A DNA stretch of 25,401 bases from Candidatus Binatia bacterium (GTDB taxonomy: Bacteria > Desulfobacterota_B > Binatia > UBA9968 > JAJDTQ01): positions 1 through 25,401 of the forward strand of contig JAJDTQ010000113.1 in the NCBI GenBank assembly GCA_022827045.1. The letters are read 5' to 3'. Made by a program: the position numbers and the translations under genes. Shown here piece after piece: positions 1 through 7,420 of the stretch (position 1 is its first letter; every line of letters starts with the position of its first letter). Under the pieces are notes generated by a model. That model was not told where the DNA came from. It worked only from the letters and a program-made list of their open reading frames with translations, and ran no database searches.

Positions 1-21
1 GTCAGCATGGAAACCTCGTCA

Positions 22-123
22 TCCTTCGACTCCGCGACGCTTTCGCGTCGCTACGCTCAGGACCGACGGCGAGAAGTGTTCCATAACCGTTCGTCCTGAG
101 CGTAGCGGAGCGAAGTCGAAGGA
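22..123. repeat. Intergenic palindromic repeat pair downstream of nuoCD
   Basis: Two inverted arms face each other. The left arm (22-63) begins tccttcgact and ends gctacgctcaggac; the right arm (93-123) begins gtcctgagcgtagc and ends agtcgaagga, so the outer 10 nt and inner 14 nt of the arms are perfectly complementary. The left arm carries an extra hairpin of its own (gcgacgc-tttc-gcgtcgc, 34-51). The element starts about 10 nt after the nuoCD stop codon. On the minus strand it could form a large hairpin that ends or attenuates the nuoABCD transcript. No clear T-run follows, so a mobile REP-like repeat is the safer description. Confidence 0.7.
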
Positions 124-132
124 CGGCATCTT

Positions 133-1881
133 TCATCGGTCGATGTCCGCCAGCACGAAATCGATGCTCCCCAGTATCGCCAACAGGTCGGGGACCATGG
201 TGCCCCGGCTCATGAGCGGGATCATCTGCATGTGGGCGAAGGACGGCGTCCGGATGCGCACGCGGTATGGAATGGTGCCGCCGTCGCTCACCAGCCGGTA
301 GCCGTTGTTCCCCTTGGTTGCCTCGATGCCCATGAACGATTCCCCGGCGGGAATCACCGGCCCCCAGCTCACGCTCAGGAAGTGGTTGATGAGCGTCTCG
401 ATGTCGTGCATCGTGCGCTCCTTCCGAGGCGGCGTCGTCAGCGGATGATCCGACTTGTAGTGCCCCGGGGGCATGTTCTTGAGGCACTGGTCTATAATCC
501 TGAGGCTCTGGCGAATCTCCTCGATGCGCACCACCGCGCGGTCGTAGCAGTCGCCCTTCTGGGCGATGGGAATGTCGAAGTCGAACTGGTCGTATCCCGA
601 GTAGGGCCGCTTCTTGCGGAAGTCCCAATCGAAGCCGCAGGCCCGCAGGCCCGGGCCGGTGACGCCCCAGTCGATGGCCTCCTCCACGGTGTAGGCGCCG
701 ATACCCTGGGTACGCGCCTTGAAGAGGCGGTTCCGCATCACGATCTTGTCGTATTCCACGAGCCGGTCCGGGAGATAGTCGATGAAGTCCCGCACCATCG
801 CCTGCCAGCCCTTGGGGAGATCCTGCGCCACCCCGCCGATGCGGAACCAGCTCGGGTGCATGCGTCCGCCGCAAACCGCCTGGACGATGTCGAAGATCCG
901 CTCGCGGTCATTGAAGGTGTAGAAGACCGTCGAGAGGGACCCCACGTCCTGGGCGAAGGTGCCGTACCACACGAGATGGCTGGCGATGCGAAAGAACTCG
1001 GACATCATCACGCGGATCACCTGGGCGCGATCGGGGACGTCGATGCCGGCCAGCTGCTCCACCGAAAGGACGTAGGCCAGGTTGTTCATGACCCCGCCCA
1101 GGTAGTCGATGCGGTCGGTGTAGGGGATGAACGAGTGCCAGGACTGCCGCTCCCCCATCTTCTCCGCGCCCCGGTGGTGGAAGCCGATCTCGGGGAGGCA
1201 GTCGACGATCTCTTCGCCGTCAAGCTGCAGGACGATGCGGATGACGCCGTGGGTGCCGGGATGCTGGGGACCGACGTTGAGGAACATGAAATCGGTGCCC
1301 TCGTGGGTGCGCTTCATGCCCCAGTCCTCGGGGCGGAAACGAAGCGCCTCCTGCTCCCGGTCCTGGCGCTCGTCGGGAAGCTCGAACGGGCCCATCTCGG
1401 TGGCCCGGGCCGGGTGCTCCTTGCGCAGAGGGTGTCCCTCCCAGGTGAGGGGCATGAGGATGCGGCGCAACGAAGGGTGTCCGTCGAAGCGGACGCCGAA
1501 CATATCCCAGACCTCGCGCTCGTACCAGTTGGCCGAAGGCCACAGGCCCGTCGCCGTGGGCAGGGAGGCGTCGCCGTCGCTCACCGGCACCTTGATGCAC
1601 AGGTCCTCGTTCCGCCCGTAGGAGAGCAGGTGGTAGAGGACGGTGAAGTCGTTGTCGGGCTGGCCGTCCCGCTGCCTGCGGAAGCGCTCGTCGATGGCGG
1701 TAAGGTCGTAGAGGGTGCCGAAGGGCCGCTCCACTTCGGTCTTGAGAAACTTCAGGACCGCGGAAAGGCGTTCCCTCGACGTCCACAGGGTGGGGAACCT
1801 GCACCGGGTCTCCTGCGCCGTGAAGGCGTCGGCGCCGAATCGGCCTTCGAGCTCGGTCACCACCGCGGGTGCATCGCTCAT
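133..1881 (-). CDS. nuoCD: Fused NADH-quinone oxidoreductase subunit C/D
   Basis: This is a peripheral-arm subunit of respiratory complex I (NADH to quinone electron transfer, cytoplasmic face of the inner membrane) in which the 30-kDa NuoC and 49-kDa NuoD subunits are one 582-residue chain. Residues ~1-190 are the NuoC domain, with the 30-kDa signature around [11 protein letters not shown]. From ~200 the NuoD domain begins with [10 protein letters not shown] and continues through [14 protein letters not shown] and [10 protein letters not shown] to the usual DIDR C-terminus. The length is close to E. coli NuoCD (~600). I chose ATG at 1881; a GTG three codons upstream (1890) is the alternative, and neither has a strong ribosome site. 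The gene follows nuoB after 98 nt. The remaining nuo genes are not in the window. Confidence 0.96.
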   Translation of the reverse strand: MSDAPAVVTELEGRFGADAFTAQETRCRFPTLWTSRERLSAVLKFLKTEVERPFGTLYDLTAIDERFRRQRDGQPDNDFTVLYHLLSYGRNEDLCIKVPVSDGDASLPTATGLWPSANWYEREVWDMFGVRFDGHPSLRRILMPLTWEGHPLRKEHPARATEMGPFELPDERQDREQEALRFRPEDWGMKRTHEGTDFMFLNVGPQHPGTHGVIRIVLQLDGEEIVDCLPEIGFHHRGAEKMGERQSWHSFIPYTDRIDYLGGVMNNLAYVLSVEQLAGIDVPDRAQVIRVMMSEFFRIASHLVWYGTFAQDVGSLSTVFYTFNDRERIFDIVQAVCGGRMHPSWFRIGGVAQDLPKGWQAMVRDFIDYLPDRLVEYDKIVMRNRLFKARTQGIGAYTVEEAIDWGVTGPGLRACGFDWDFRKKRPYSGYDQFDFDIPIAQKGDCYDRAVVRIEEIRQSLRIIDQCLKNMPPGHYKSDHPLTTPPRKERTMHDIETLINHFLSVSWGPVIPAGESFMGIEATKGNNGYRLVSDGGTIPYRVRIRTPSFAHMQMIPLMSRGTMVPDLLAILGSIDFVLADIDR

Positions 1882-1979
1882 GAGCCGCACCCGTTGCGCC
1901 GTTGCTGTCGAACGGGCGCCGCATGGAGGCCGTGGTCCGTGCCGGGAAACGATGGAACCGTGTTCATCGGGACGCCAGA

Positions 1980-2609
1980 CTAGACTTCATCCGGGGAACG
2001 CAGACTGGTGGCGTGAATGCGGTCGGGCCGCTTCACGTCACGCATGGCGGGCAGCGGCACCTTCTCCACTCCCTGGGGGCCCACCATCCAGCTCAGCGGC
2101 CGGCGTTCGTTGCCGACGGCCTTCTGCAACAGGGTCAACGCCTCCAGAAAGGCCCAAGGGCTGGGCGGGCAGCCCGGCACGTAGACGTCCACCGGCAGGA
2201 TCTTGTCCACACCCTGGACCACGCTGTAGATGTCGTACATGCCCCCGGAGTTGGCGCAAGCCCCCATGGAGATGACCCAGCGGGGCTCCATCATCTGCTC
2301 GTACAGCCGCCGCACGATGGGCGCCATCTTGATGAAGGGGGTGCCCGCGATGACGATCACATCGGCCTCGCGGGGGGTTCCGCGTATGACCTCGGCGCCG
2401 AAACGGGCCACGTCGAACTTGCTCGTGAGGCTTGTGGCCATCTCCACGAAGCAGCAGGACAGCCCGAAATGGAACGGCCAGATGGAGTTCTTGCGCCCCC
2501 ACCGGACCAGGTCTTCCAGGCGGGCCATGACCAGAAGCTTCCGTATGGCTTCGTCGAAGCCGCCCTTCTCCGGCTCGGCGGGCTTGGGACTGGACAACGA
2601 CCATTGCAT
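1980..2609 (-). CDS. nuoB: NADH-quinone oxidoreductase subunit B
   Basis: NuoB is the complex I subunit that holds cluster N2, the last 4Fe-4S cluster before quinone. The 209-residue product has the expected ligands: adjacent C52-C53 in [11 protein letters not shown]118 in GACANSGG and C147 in VPGCPPSP. The N-terminus up to about residue 40 is variable and ends with the typical [11 protein letters not shown] entry into the core. GAGGGA lies about 8 nt before the ATG. It starts 10 nt after the nuoA stop and precedes nuoCD, so the three genes almost certainly share a transcript. The C-terminal tail after [11 protein letters not shown] is lineage-specific. The assignment is secure. Confidence 0.97.
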   Translation of the reverse strand: MQWSLSSPKPAEPEKGGFDEAIRKLLVMARLEDLVRWGRKNSIWPFHFGLSCCFVEMATSLTSKFDVARFGAEVIRGTPREADVIVIAGTPFIKMAPIVRRLYEQMMEPRWVISMGACANSGGMYDIYSVVQGVDKILPVDVYVPGCPPSPWAFLEALTLLQKAVGNERRPLSWMVGPQGVEKVPLPAMRDVKRPDRIHATSLRSPDEV

Positions 2610-2619
2610 GGAGGTCCCT

Positions 2620-3021
2620 CTATCCTTTCTCCCGACCGGTCTTCGCCATCCTGAGCCGGACCGGCTCCCAGTCGAGCGCGCCCATGCGGTACTCGTAGAT
2701 CAGCGCCACTACCAAAATCACCACGAACACCACCAAGCCCGCGTAACCGGGCCATCCCACCTCCTCGTATGCCACCGCGTAGGCGAAGATGAAGACGGCT
2801 TCGAGATCGAAGATCACGAACAGCATCGCGACGATGTAGAACTTGACGGACAGGCGCACGCGCGCCGAGCCGGTGGAAACGATGCCGGATTCGTACGGCT
2901 GCCCGGTGGCACGATCCGAATGCCGTTCCCCAAGGACGAACGACAGTCCGATCATGCTCCCGGCCACCACGAGAGCAATCAGAAAGTACAGGCCCAGCGG
3001 CCAGAGCGTCTCGCTACCCAT
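2620..3021 (-). CDS. nuoA: NADH-quinone oxidoreductase subunit A
   Basis: NuoA is a small membrane subunit of complex I near the quinone chamber. The 133-residue protein has three predicted membrane helices (about 10-30, 59-82 and 90-110). It shows the family hallmarks YESGI in the first loop and [15 protein letters not shown] in the second helix, where acidic residues are conserved. Length is normal (120-140). It is the first gene of the minus-strand nuo operon, 10 nt before nuoB. No good Shine-Dalgarno sequence precedes the ATG at 3021; the leader there is AT-rich (aaaattttttgcg-like), which may suffice for initiation. Confidence 0.96.
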   Translation of the reverse strand: MGSETLWPLGLYFLIALVVAGSMIGLSFVLGERHSDRATGQPYESGIVSTGSARVRLSVKFYIVAMLFVIFDLEAVFIFAYAVAYEEVGWPGYAGLVVFVVILVVALIYEYRMGALDWEPVRLRMAKTGREKG

Positions 3022-3080
3022 GATGTTTTGCCGCGCAAAATTTTTTCAGGAAAGTCATGCCGAGGCTGGAATCGAAGCGT

Positions 3081-3105
3081 AGTATACGGGTTGAGGGGAT
3101 GTCAA
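3081..3105 (-). promoter_or_regulatory. Possible nuo promoter elements
   Basis: Read on the minus strand, a perfect TTGACA (3105-3100) is followed by TATACT (3086-3081), 60 nt upstream of the nuoA ATG. Each hexamer is close to the sigma-70 consensus, but the spacer is only 13 nt, well below the optimal 17. They may therefore belong to different promoters, or only TATACT may be used. Confidence 0.3.
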
Positions 3106-3305
3106 CTAATGTTCCCGGAAACCGTCAAGGAAACCGGACACTTTCTCGCATGCCGACCCGAGGCTCGTGACGTCCTCGGCCAAGCAAACACCTTCGTCTG
3201 GCCCTGGGCGGGAAACTGGAGTATAAACTGGAGCGTGATGGCGGCCGAACCGGGTGACCGCCCGGTTGGCAGAGGCACGTGCCCAGAAGCGAGCGAGGAG
3301 TTGAA

Positions 3306-3554
3306 GTGGGTCTGGCTTATGATGATCTGATCGAGCCGGTGATCGTCCGGCAGGAATCCAGGAGCCGGTTCTACTGCATGTGCGGGCGGACGAAGAACTT
3401 CCCGTTCTGCGACGGGTCGCACAAGGTGACGTCCATCACGCCCCGCGAGATCACGGTGGACGAACCGCGCACCATGGCCATCTGTGCGTGCTGGCGGTCG
3501 AAAACCCGGCCGTATTGCGACGGCACCCACGGAAAGCTGGTGGCGTCCGGGTAG
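3306..3554 (+). CDS. Two-motif CDGSH iron-sulfur protein
   Basis: This is a small (82 aa) redox or Fe-S transfer protein of the mitoNEET-like CDGSH family. There are two complete 2Fe-2S binding motifs, each with three cysteines and one histidine: C24, C26, C35, H39 (CMCGRTKNFPFCDGSH) and C60, C62, C71, H75 (CACWRSKTRPYCDGTH). Tandem-motif CDGSH proteins of this size are common in bacteria; their electron partners are usually unknown. I start at GTG 3306 because GAGGAG (3295-3300) lies 5 nt upstream; an in-frame GTG at 3279 would add nine residues without a ribosome site. A TATAAA at 3222 may be a -10 box but has no good -35. It is the first gene of a co-directional set (CDGSH, cupin, GST, LarE). 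Confidence 0.92.
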   Translation: MGLAYDDLIEPVIVRQESRSRFYCMCGRTKNFPFCDGSHKVTSITPREITVDEPRTMAICACWRSKTRPYCDGTHGKLVASG

Positions 3555-3587
3555 CCCCAAGGGGGAAGTTACAAGGAGAACAGACGC

Positions 3588-3974
3588 ATGTACGAGGTGA
3601 AGAACCCCATCGAGGAGGCCAAGGCCAACCCGTATATCCGGCATCTTTCGTTGTGGCGGACGGACCTGACCTATTTCTGGACCATCAACTGCGAAGAGAA
3701 CATGCAGGACGATATGCACTACCACGAGAACGACGACCACATCTTCATGGTCCTCGAGGGCGAGTGCACGGTGCGGACGCCGGAGAACGAGTACGTTCTG
3801 AAGCCCCACGACATGATCCTGCTGGAATCGGGCAACCCCTACCAGCTCTGCAACACGGGCGAGGGGCGCTTGATCCTGTTCGGCGCGGGCAACTCGCAGG
3901 TCGACGGCAAGCCGCGCACCCGGGTACCGCGGCGGCCGAGCCATATACCGGTGAGGGAACCGATCATCGCCTAG
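3588..3974 (+). CDS. Small single-domain cupin protein
   Basis: A 128-residue cytoplasmic cupin_2 protein of unknown substrate. The first cupin motif is recognisable: H44-Y-H46, then D50/H51 and G58 within HYHENDDHIFMVLEGE. The second motif (about residues 69-90) keeps P73 and N83 but has tyrosine (Y85) where the metal-binding histidine is normally expected, and the usual glutamate of motif one is replaced by D50/H51. Metal binding, if any, must therefore use an altered ligand set. AAGGAGA precedes the ATG by about 9 nt. The gene lies 33 nt after the CDGSH gene and 33 nt before the GST, which implies one operon. It could be a sensor, isomerase or dioxygenase-like enzyme; sequence does not decide. 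Confidence 0.85.
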   Translation: MYEVKNPIEEAKANPYIRHLSLWRTDLTYFWTINCEENMQDDMHYHENDDHIFMVLEGECTVRTPENEYVLKPHDMILLESGNPYQLCNTGEGRLILFGAGNSQVDGKPRTRVPRRPSHIPVREPIIA

Positions 3975-4007
3975 GATTCAGGCAGGCAAACACTTAAGGA
4001 GGACGAC

Positions 4008-4571
4008 ATGCTGAGATTACTGTCTTACGGTCCTTGACCGTACGCCCACAGGACAAGGCTTGTCCTGGCGGAAAAAGACATCCCGTACGATCTGGTGGAG
4101 TGCGACCTCAAGAACAAATCGGAGGAGCTGGTCACGCTCAACCCGTACGGCAAGGTGCCGGTGCTGGTGGACGGCGACACGGTGATCTACGAATCGGCCG
4201 TCATCAACGAGTACCTGGACGAGAAGTTTCCCGAGGTGTCGCTGATGCCGAAGGACTTGGCGAAGCGCGCCGAGGTGCGCATCTGGATCGATTTCTGCAA
4301 CACCCGGCTTCAGGCCGCAGCGGGCAACATACGCCACGACCACGAGGTGGAGAAGAACAAGAAGCGCCTGCGGGAGCACCTGGAGACGCTGGAAAAGCGC
4401 ATGGCAGGGCGGGACTACATCGTCGACGACTATTCGCTGGCGGACATCACGTATATCCCGTTCTTCACCCGGGAGGACTCCTACCGGACGTCCATCACCG
4501 AGGACCTGCCCAACGTGAAGCGCTGGCGCGACACGCTGCTGGAGCGTCCGAAGGTGAAGTCGACGCCGTGA
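4008..4571 (+). CDS. Omega-like glutathione S-transferase, probable selenoprotein (TGA = Sec10)
   Basis: AAGGAGG (3996-4002) precedes ATG 4008 by 5 nt. The frame reads MLRLLSYGP, then TGA (4035-4037), then PYAHRTRLVLAEKDIPYDL and on to a TGA stop at 4569-4571, giving 187 residues if the TGA is read as selenocysteine. The TGA sits at the catalytic cysteine of omega-class GSTs (CPF/CPY followed by RTRLVL), which form a mixed disulfide with glutathione and act as thioltransferases or dehydroascorbate reductases. The rest of the thioredoxin fold is intact: NPYGKVP with cis-Pro51, and E62-S63 for the glutathione gamma-glutamyl group; a helical C-terminal domain follows. A SECIS-like hairpin lies at 4049-4067. 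Initiation at GTG 4095 would remove the active site and leave 158 residues with no ribosome site. The alternatives are a nonsense mutation or a sequencing error. Selenocysteine is inferred, not proven. Confidence 0.85.
4038..4071 (+). promoter_or_regulatory. Candidate bacterial SECIS element
   Basis: Directly after the in-frame TGA the mRNA can fold a perfect 8-bp stem, CAGGACAA (4049-4056) with TTGTCCTG (4060-4067), closing a GGC loop (4057-4059). Nineteen nucleotides separate the TGA from the loop. C4047-G4070 and C4046-G4071 could add two pairs below a small internal loop. Bacterial SECIS elements recognised by SelB lie in the coding region just after UGA and need a G at the first or second loop position; both hold here. 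The stem is encoded by AGG ACA AGG CTT GTC CTG, where the first four codons are uncommon in this GC-rich DNA. Confidence 0.75.
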
Positions 4572-4628
4572 AACCAGGACCGTGAAGCGCGAGTTGGCGA
4601 ATCCTAATCCCTCCACGGACTCTCCCCT

Positions 4629-4733
4629 CCGTCATTCCGGCGAAAGCCGGAAGCCACGGGTGACGGAGGGGCGCGACGGTGGCGGGTCCCCCGCCCCGCG
4701 CCGTCTGGATTCCGGCTTTCGCCGGAATGACGG
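4629..4733. repeat. Inverted pair of GAAA-loop palindromic repeats
   Basis: The left copy (4629-4652) contains the hairpin TTCCGGC-GAAA-GCCGGAA; the right copy (4710-4733) is its exact reverse complement, ending in gaatgacgg. The two enclose about 57 nt of GC-rich sequence. A related single copy occurs at 21988-22015. This is a REP-like intergenic repeat type, common in environmental genomes. It lies between the GST stop and the likely larE start, which argues that the open frame covering it is not coding. Confidence 0.8.
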
Positions 4734-4803
4734 GGCGGGTCGCGGGGTTGACAGGGCTGGGCTTGGGAATGACGCCACGGGGGTTACTGAGCTGCCGGGA
4801 AAG

Positions 4804-5598
4804 GTGTCGGGGCTTCGGACGCTGCTGCGGGAAATGGGCCAAGTGGTGGTCTGTTTCTCCGGCGGCGTCGACTCCGGCTACCTGCTGGCCGAGGCCGTGA
4901 ACGCCCTCGGAGACAACGCCCTGGCGCTGACCGCCGTCTCCCCCAGCCTCGCGCCGGAAGAGGGCGCGGACGCCCGCAGCCTGGCCGAGAGCATCGGCGC
5001 CCGGCATCTGCTCGTCGACACCTACGAGCTCGACGACCCCCGCTATGCGGCCAACCCTGTCAACCGCTGCTACTTCTGCAAGACAGAGCTCTACTCGAAA
5101 GCCATTGACGAGGCCGCGGCCCTGGGCATCGCCCACGTGCTGGACGGCTTCAATGTGGACGACCGTGGGGACCACCGTCCGGGCCGCAAGGCCGCGCGCG
5201 AGCGCGGCGTCCGCTCGCCGCTGGACGAGATGGGCTTCACCAAGGCGGACATCCGCGAAGCCGCCCGCCAAATGGGGCTCCGGGTCTGGGACAAGCCGGC
5301 ATTGGCCTGCCTTTCGAGCCGCTTCCCTTACGGCACCGCCATCACCCCCGAGAAGCTCACCCAGGTGAACCAATGCGAGCGGGCGCTGCGGGAGCTGGGG
5401 TTCCGCGTCTACCGGGTCCGCTACCACGACGAGTTGGCGCGCATCGAGGTGGCCCCGGACGAGATCGAGAGGCTGTTCCAGCCGGATGTCCGTGACCAAA
5501 TCCTCCGGCGTTTCAAGGACGCCGGCTTCACCTACGTCAGCATCGACCTGCAGGGCTACCGCACCGGCTCGCTCAACGAGAACGTCAGGAAGCAGTAA
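4804..5598 (+). CDS. larE: LarE-family ATP-dependent sulfur transferase
   Basis: LarE belongs to the PP-loop ATP pyrophosphatases. It adenylates the pyridinium bis-carboxylate nucleotide and inserts sulfur to build the nickel-pincer cofactor of lactate racemase and relatives. The PP-loop SGGVDS is at residues 19-24. Three cysteines stand at family positions: C89 and C92 in NRCYFCK, and C169 in ACLSSRFPYG. LarE forms with all three are thought to hold a [4Fe-4S] cluster, whereas one-cysteine forms sacrifice the cysteine sulfur, so this is probably the cluster type. I prefer GTG 4804 (264 aa, normal family length). The frame is open back to GTG 4582, but that stretch crosses a palindromic repeat and has no domain. 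No larA, larB or larC is visible. It is the last gene of the CDGSH-cupin-GST set, about 230 nt after the GST. Confidence 0.88.
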   Translation: MSGLRTLLREMGQVVVCFSGGVDSGYLLAEAVNALGDNALALTAVSPSLAPEEGADARSLAESIGARHLLVDTYELDDPRYAANPVNRCYFCKTELYSKAIDEAAALGIAHVLDGFNVDDRGDHRPGRKAARERGVRSPLDEMGFTKADIREAARQMGLRVWDKPALACLSSRFPYGTAITPEKLTQVNQCERALRELGFRVYRVRYHDELARIEVAPDEIERLFQPDVRDQILRRFKDAGFTYVSIDLQGYRTGSLNENVRKQ

Positions 5599-5814
5599 CG
5601 GGCGGGCTCTTACCGCGCCTCGAGGATCGCCGACGGAAACTGCTGGGTCCGCTCGCCGCCTGTGCAAACACGCGCCCGATCCCTGAAACCCGTTCCCGCG
5701 CGGCTGCGCAAACCACGTGCGATCTCACGGCTTTCCGGTTGACACGACAAGGGCTTGTTGATAGCGGTAGCCCCTCGGTCGCATCCGGACCGCAATAGAC
5801 AAGGAGGTTGCACT
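5599..5814 (+). promoter_or_regulatory. Intergenic region with a possible tctC promoter
   Basis: This 216-nt gap has no gene I can support. A perfect TTGACA at 5739-5744 is followed after 17 nt by TAGCGG (5762-5767), a weak -10 match, about 47 nt before the downstream ATG. A short minus-strand frame (5610-5813) runs through the gap but would start inside the Shine-Dalgarno region of the next gene, and I do not call it. Confidence 0.3.
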
Positions 5815-6852
5815 ATGTTTCGCAGAATCGTGTTGCTTGCGGCGCTCCTGGCGCTCGTGCTGGGCCACGCGCCGGCCGGCGCCGAGGACTTCTATAAGGG
5901 CAAGACGTTACGCATGCTGGTGGGCTTCTCGCCCGGCGGCGGTTACGACACCTACACTCGCTATATCGCCCGCTACATCGACAAGTACATCCCCGGGAAC
6001 CCGACCCCGGTGGTCCAGAACATGCCGGGCGCTGGGAGCCTCATCACAGCCAACTATATCTTCAAACGGGCCAAGCCGGACGGCAGGACCATGGGGGTGT
6101 GGAGTCCGGCGCTGATCTTCGCCAAGGCCATGGGCGACAAGAAAGTGCGGATCGAGCCGGCCAAGTACGAGTACATCGGCACGCCGACGTCCGACACGGT
6201 GACCTGCTCCCTGATGGCGGCCTCGGGGCTCAAGACGCTGGACGACGTCGTCAAGTCGGGCCGGGTGGTGACCATGGGCGGCACCCGCGCGCCGGGAAAC
6301 ACCACCGACCCTTTCCTGTTCCTGAACAGGGAACTGGGAACCAAGTTCAAGGCCATCCCGGGGTACGGCGGCACCGCAAAGATACGGCTGGCCATGGAGT
6401 CGGGCGAAGTCGACGGCGCGTGCTGGACCTGGGAGTCCAAGAGGGTCACGGCCCGGGGCATGCTCGACGCGCCGCCGGACAAGAGGATGATCCCCTTCAT
6501 CATGGCGAAGCGCCTCGACGATCCCGAGGTGAAGGACATCCCGCTCTTCTCGGACGTCCTCAAGGGTGAGAACCTCGCCGCCTTCAACGCCTGGAACGGG
6601 CAGAACAAGATCACGCGGGTCTACACGCTGCCGCCGGGCACGCCCAAGGACCGCGTCGCTATCATTCGGAAGGCTTACAAGGCGGTGATGGGAGACCCGG
6701 CCTTCCTGGCGGAGACGAAGAAGGCTAAGCTCAACATCGCTTACGTCTCTCCCCAGGACATCGCGGACGCGCTGCACTCCATCAACAACATGCCGCCGAA
6801 GATCAAGGAATATCTTCAGATCCTGACGGGCTTCAAGAAACCGAAGGCCTGA
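5815..6852 (+). CDS. Bug/TctC-family tricarboxylate-type substrate-binding protein
   Basis: A periplasmic solute-binding protein of the tripartite tricarboxylate transporter (TTT) family, 345 residues. Residues 1-23 form a signal peptide (MFRR, hydrophobic core, cleavage after AGA). The mature protein starts EDFYKGKTLRMLVGFSPGGGYD, the typical first strand and glycine-rich ligand loop, followed by VVQNMPGAGSLIAN-like sequence around residues 65-80, which is diagnostic of the family. AAGGAGG lies 7 nt before ATG 5815; an upstream in-frame start (5755) would bury the signal peptide. No tctA or tctB membrane genes are in the window, so it is an orphan, as is frequent for this family. The substrate cannot be predicted; homologues bind carboxylates, amides and aromatic acids. 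Confidence 0.9.
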   Translation: MFRRIVLLAALLALVLGHAPAGAEDFYKGKTLRMLVGFSPGGGYDTYTRYIARYIDKYIPGNPTPVVQNMPGAGSLITANYIFKRAKPDGRTMGVWSPALIFAKAMGDKKVRIEPAKYEYIGTPTSDTVTCSLMAASGLKTLDDVVKSGRVVTMGGTRAPGNTTDPFLFLNRELGTKFKAIPGYGGTAKIRLAMESGEVDGACWTWESKRVTARGMLDAPPDKRMIPFIMAKRLDDPEVKDIPLFSDVLKGENLAAFNAWNGQNKITRVYTLPPGTPKDRVAIIRKAYKAVMGDPAFLAETKKAKLNIAYVSPQDIADALHSINNMPPKIKEYLQILTGFKKPKA

Positions 6853-6861
6853 ACGAACACA

Positions 6862-6901
6862 GCGGCCGGCCGTCGCCCCTGTCAGGTGACGCGCCGGCCG
6901 C
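6862..6901. terminator. Likely bidirectional terminator hairpin
   Basis: GCGGCCGGC (6862-6870) pairs perfectly with GCCGGCCGC (6893-6901). Inside, GTCGCC (6872-6877) can pair with GGTGAC (6885-6890) with one G-U. It lies in the 67-nt gap between the convergent tctC and VOC genes. A pyrimidine-rich stretch follows on the plus strand and a moderately T-rich one on the minus strand, but there is no classical U-tract. Confidence 0.5.
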
Positions 6902-6919
6902 CCTCTCCTCTTTCCGCCT

Positions 6920-7375
6920 TCACTCCGGCGCCATCCCCTTCTTCGTCAGCTCGGCGACGGCGTCCGGGGTTTTCTCGAGTCCCCCGAGCCCCATCCCGTT
7001 GAGCACGTTGGGCGCCTTGGAGAACTGGACGTCGTCGTAGGGCACCACCTCGATGCGGTTGCCCCACGGGTCGCGGAAGTTGAGCCGCTGGTCCAGGGGC
7101 TTGACGCCGAGACGGTCCAGGGCCTCCCGCACCGGGCCGCGGTCGTCCACCACGAAGCCGAAGTGACGCTTGCCGTCGGCCTCCTGGGTCTTGCCGAGGC
7201 TCAACTGGATGAACTGGTCGCCGAGGTCGATGAAGGCGTTGTGGTCGCTCCGGCCGCGCAGGGTGAAGTCGAAAATGGCGCCGTAAAACTCCAGCGCCTG
7301 ATCCAGATCCCCCACCTCCAGCACCACGTGGTTGATGCCCATGGCGCGGGCCTTCCTGGGCGCGTTCTCGCTCAT
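6920..7375 (-). CDS. VOC (glyoxalase/extradiol dioxygenase) superfamily protein
   Basis: A 151-residue single-chain protein with one vicinal-oxygen-chelate unit of two beta-alpha-beta-beta-beta modules. Likely metal ligands at the usual positions are H16 (GINHVVLEV), Q57 (IQLSLG), H71 (KRHFGFVVDD) and E109 (NRIEVVPY). The FRDPWGNRIEVV stretch is typical of glyoxalase-like and fosfomycin-resistance-like VOC members. The C-terminal 30 residues (GLGGLEKTPDAVAELTKKG) extend past the domain. It is the last gene of a minus-strand operon, 45 nt after a bicupin gene. Its partners suggest a metal-dependent lyase, isomerase or dioxygenase step in degradation of an unknown compound, but no substrate can be assigned. 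Confidence 0.88.
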   Translation of the reverse strand: MSENAPRKARAMGINHVVLEVGDLDQALEFYGAIFDFTLRGRSDHNAFIDLGDQFIQLSLGKTQEADGKRHFGFVVDDRGPVREALDRLGVKPLDQRLNFRDPWGNRIEVVPYDDVQFSKAPNVLNGMGLGGLEKTPDAVAELTKKGMAPE

Positions 7376-7420
7376 GACCGCTCCTTTCCGTTTTGACGGC
7401 CGAACAGCCTGCCTCCGATC

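Noticed and set aside
232..1983. A 583-codon open frame on the plus strand
   Set aside because: It is antisense to nuoCD, composed of low-complexity Val/Gly/Asp/Arg-rich sequence with no domain; it arises from GC-biased third positions.
4095..4571. A 158-residue GST starting at GTG 4095
   Set aside because: It lacks the first beta strand and active site of the thioredoxin fold and has no ribosome site, whereas ATG 4008 has a perfect AAGGAGG and GST-like sequence on both sides of the TGA.
4008..4571. GST as a pseudogene with a nonsense mutation
   Set aside because: Only one stop is present, it falls exactly on the catalytic Cys codon, there is no frameshift, and a SECIS-like hairpin follows. 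It remains possible, and is stated as the alternative.
4629..4733. CRISPR repeat pair
   Set aside because: There are only two copies, in inverted orientation, each a self-palindrome; there is no array of regular spacers and no cas gene.
5610..5813. A 67-codon minus-strand frame ending FPSAILEAR
   Set aside because: It would start within the tctC ribosome site, has no recognisable domain and no ribosome site of its own. A degraded gene remnant cannot be excluded.
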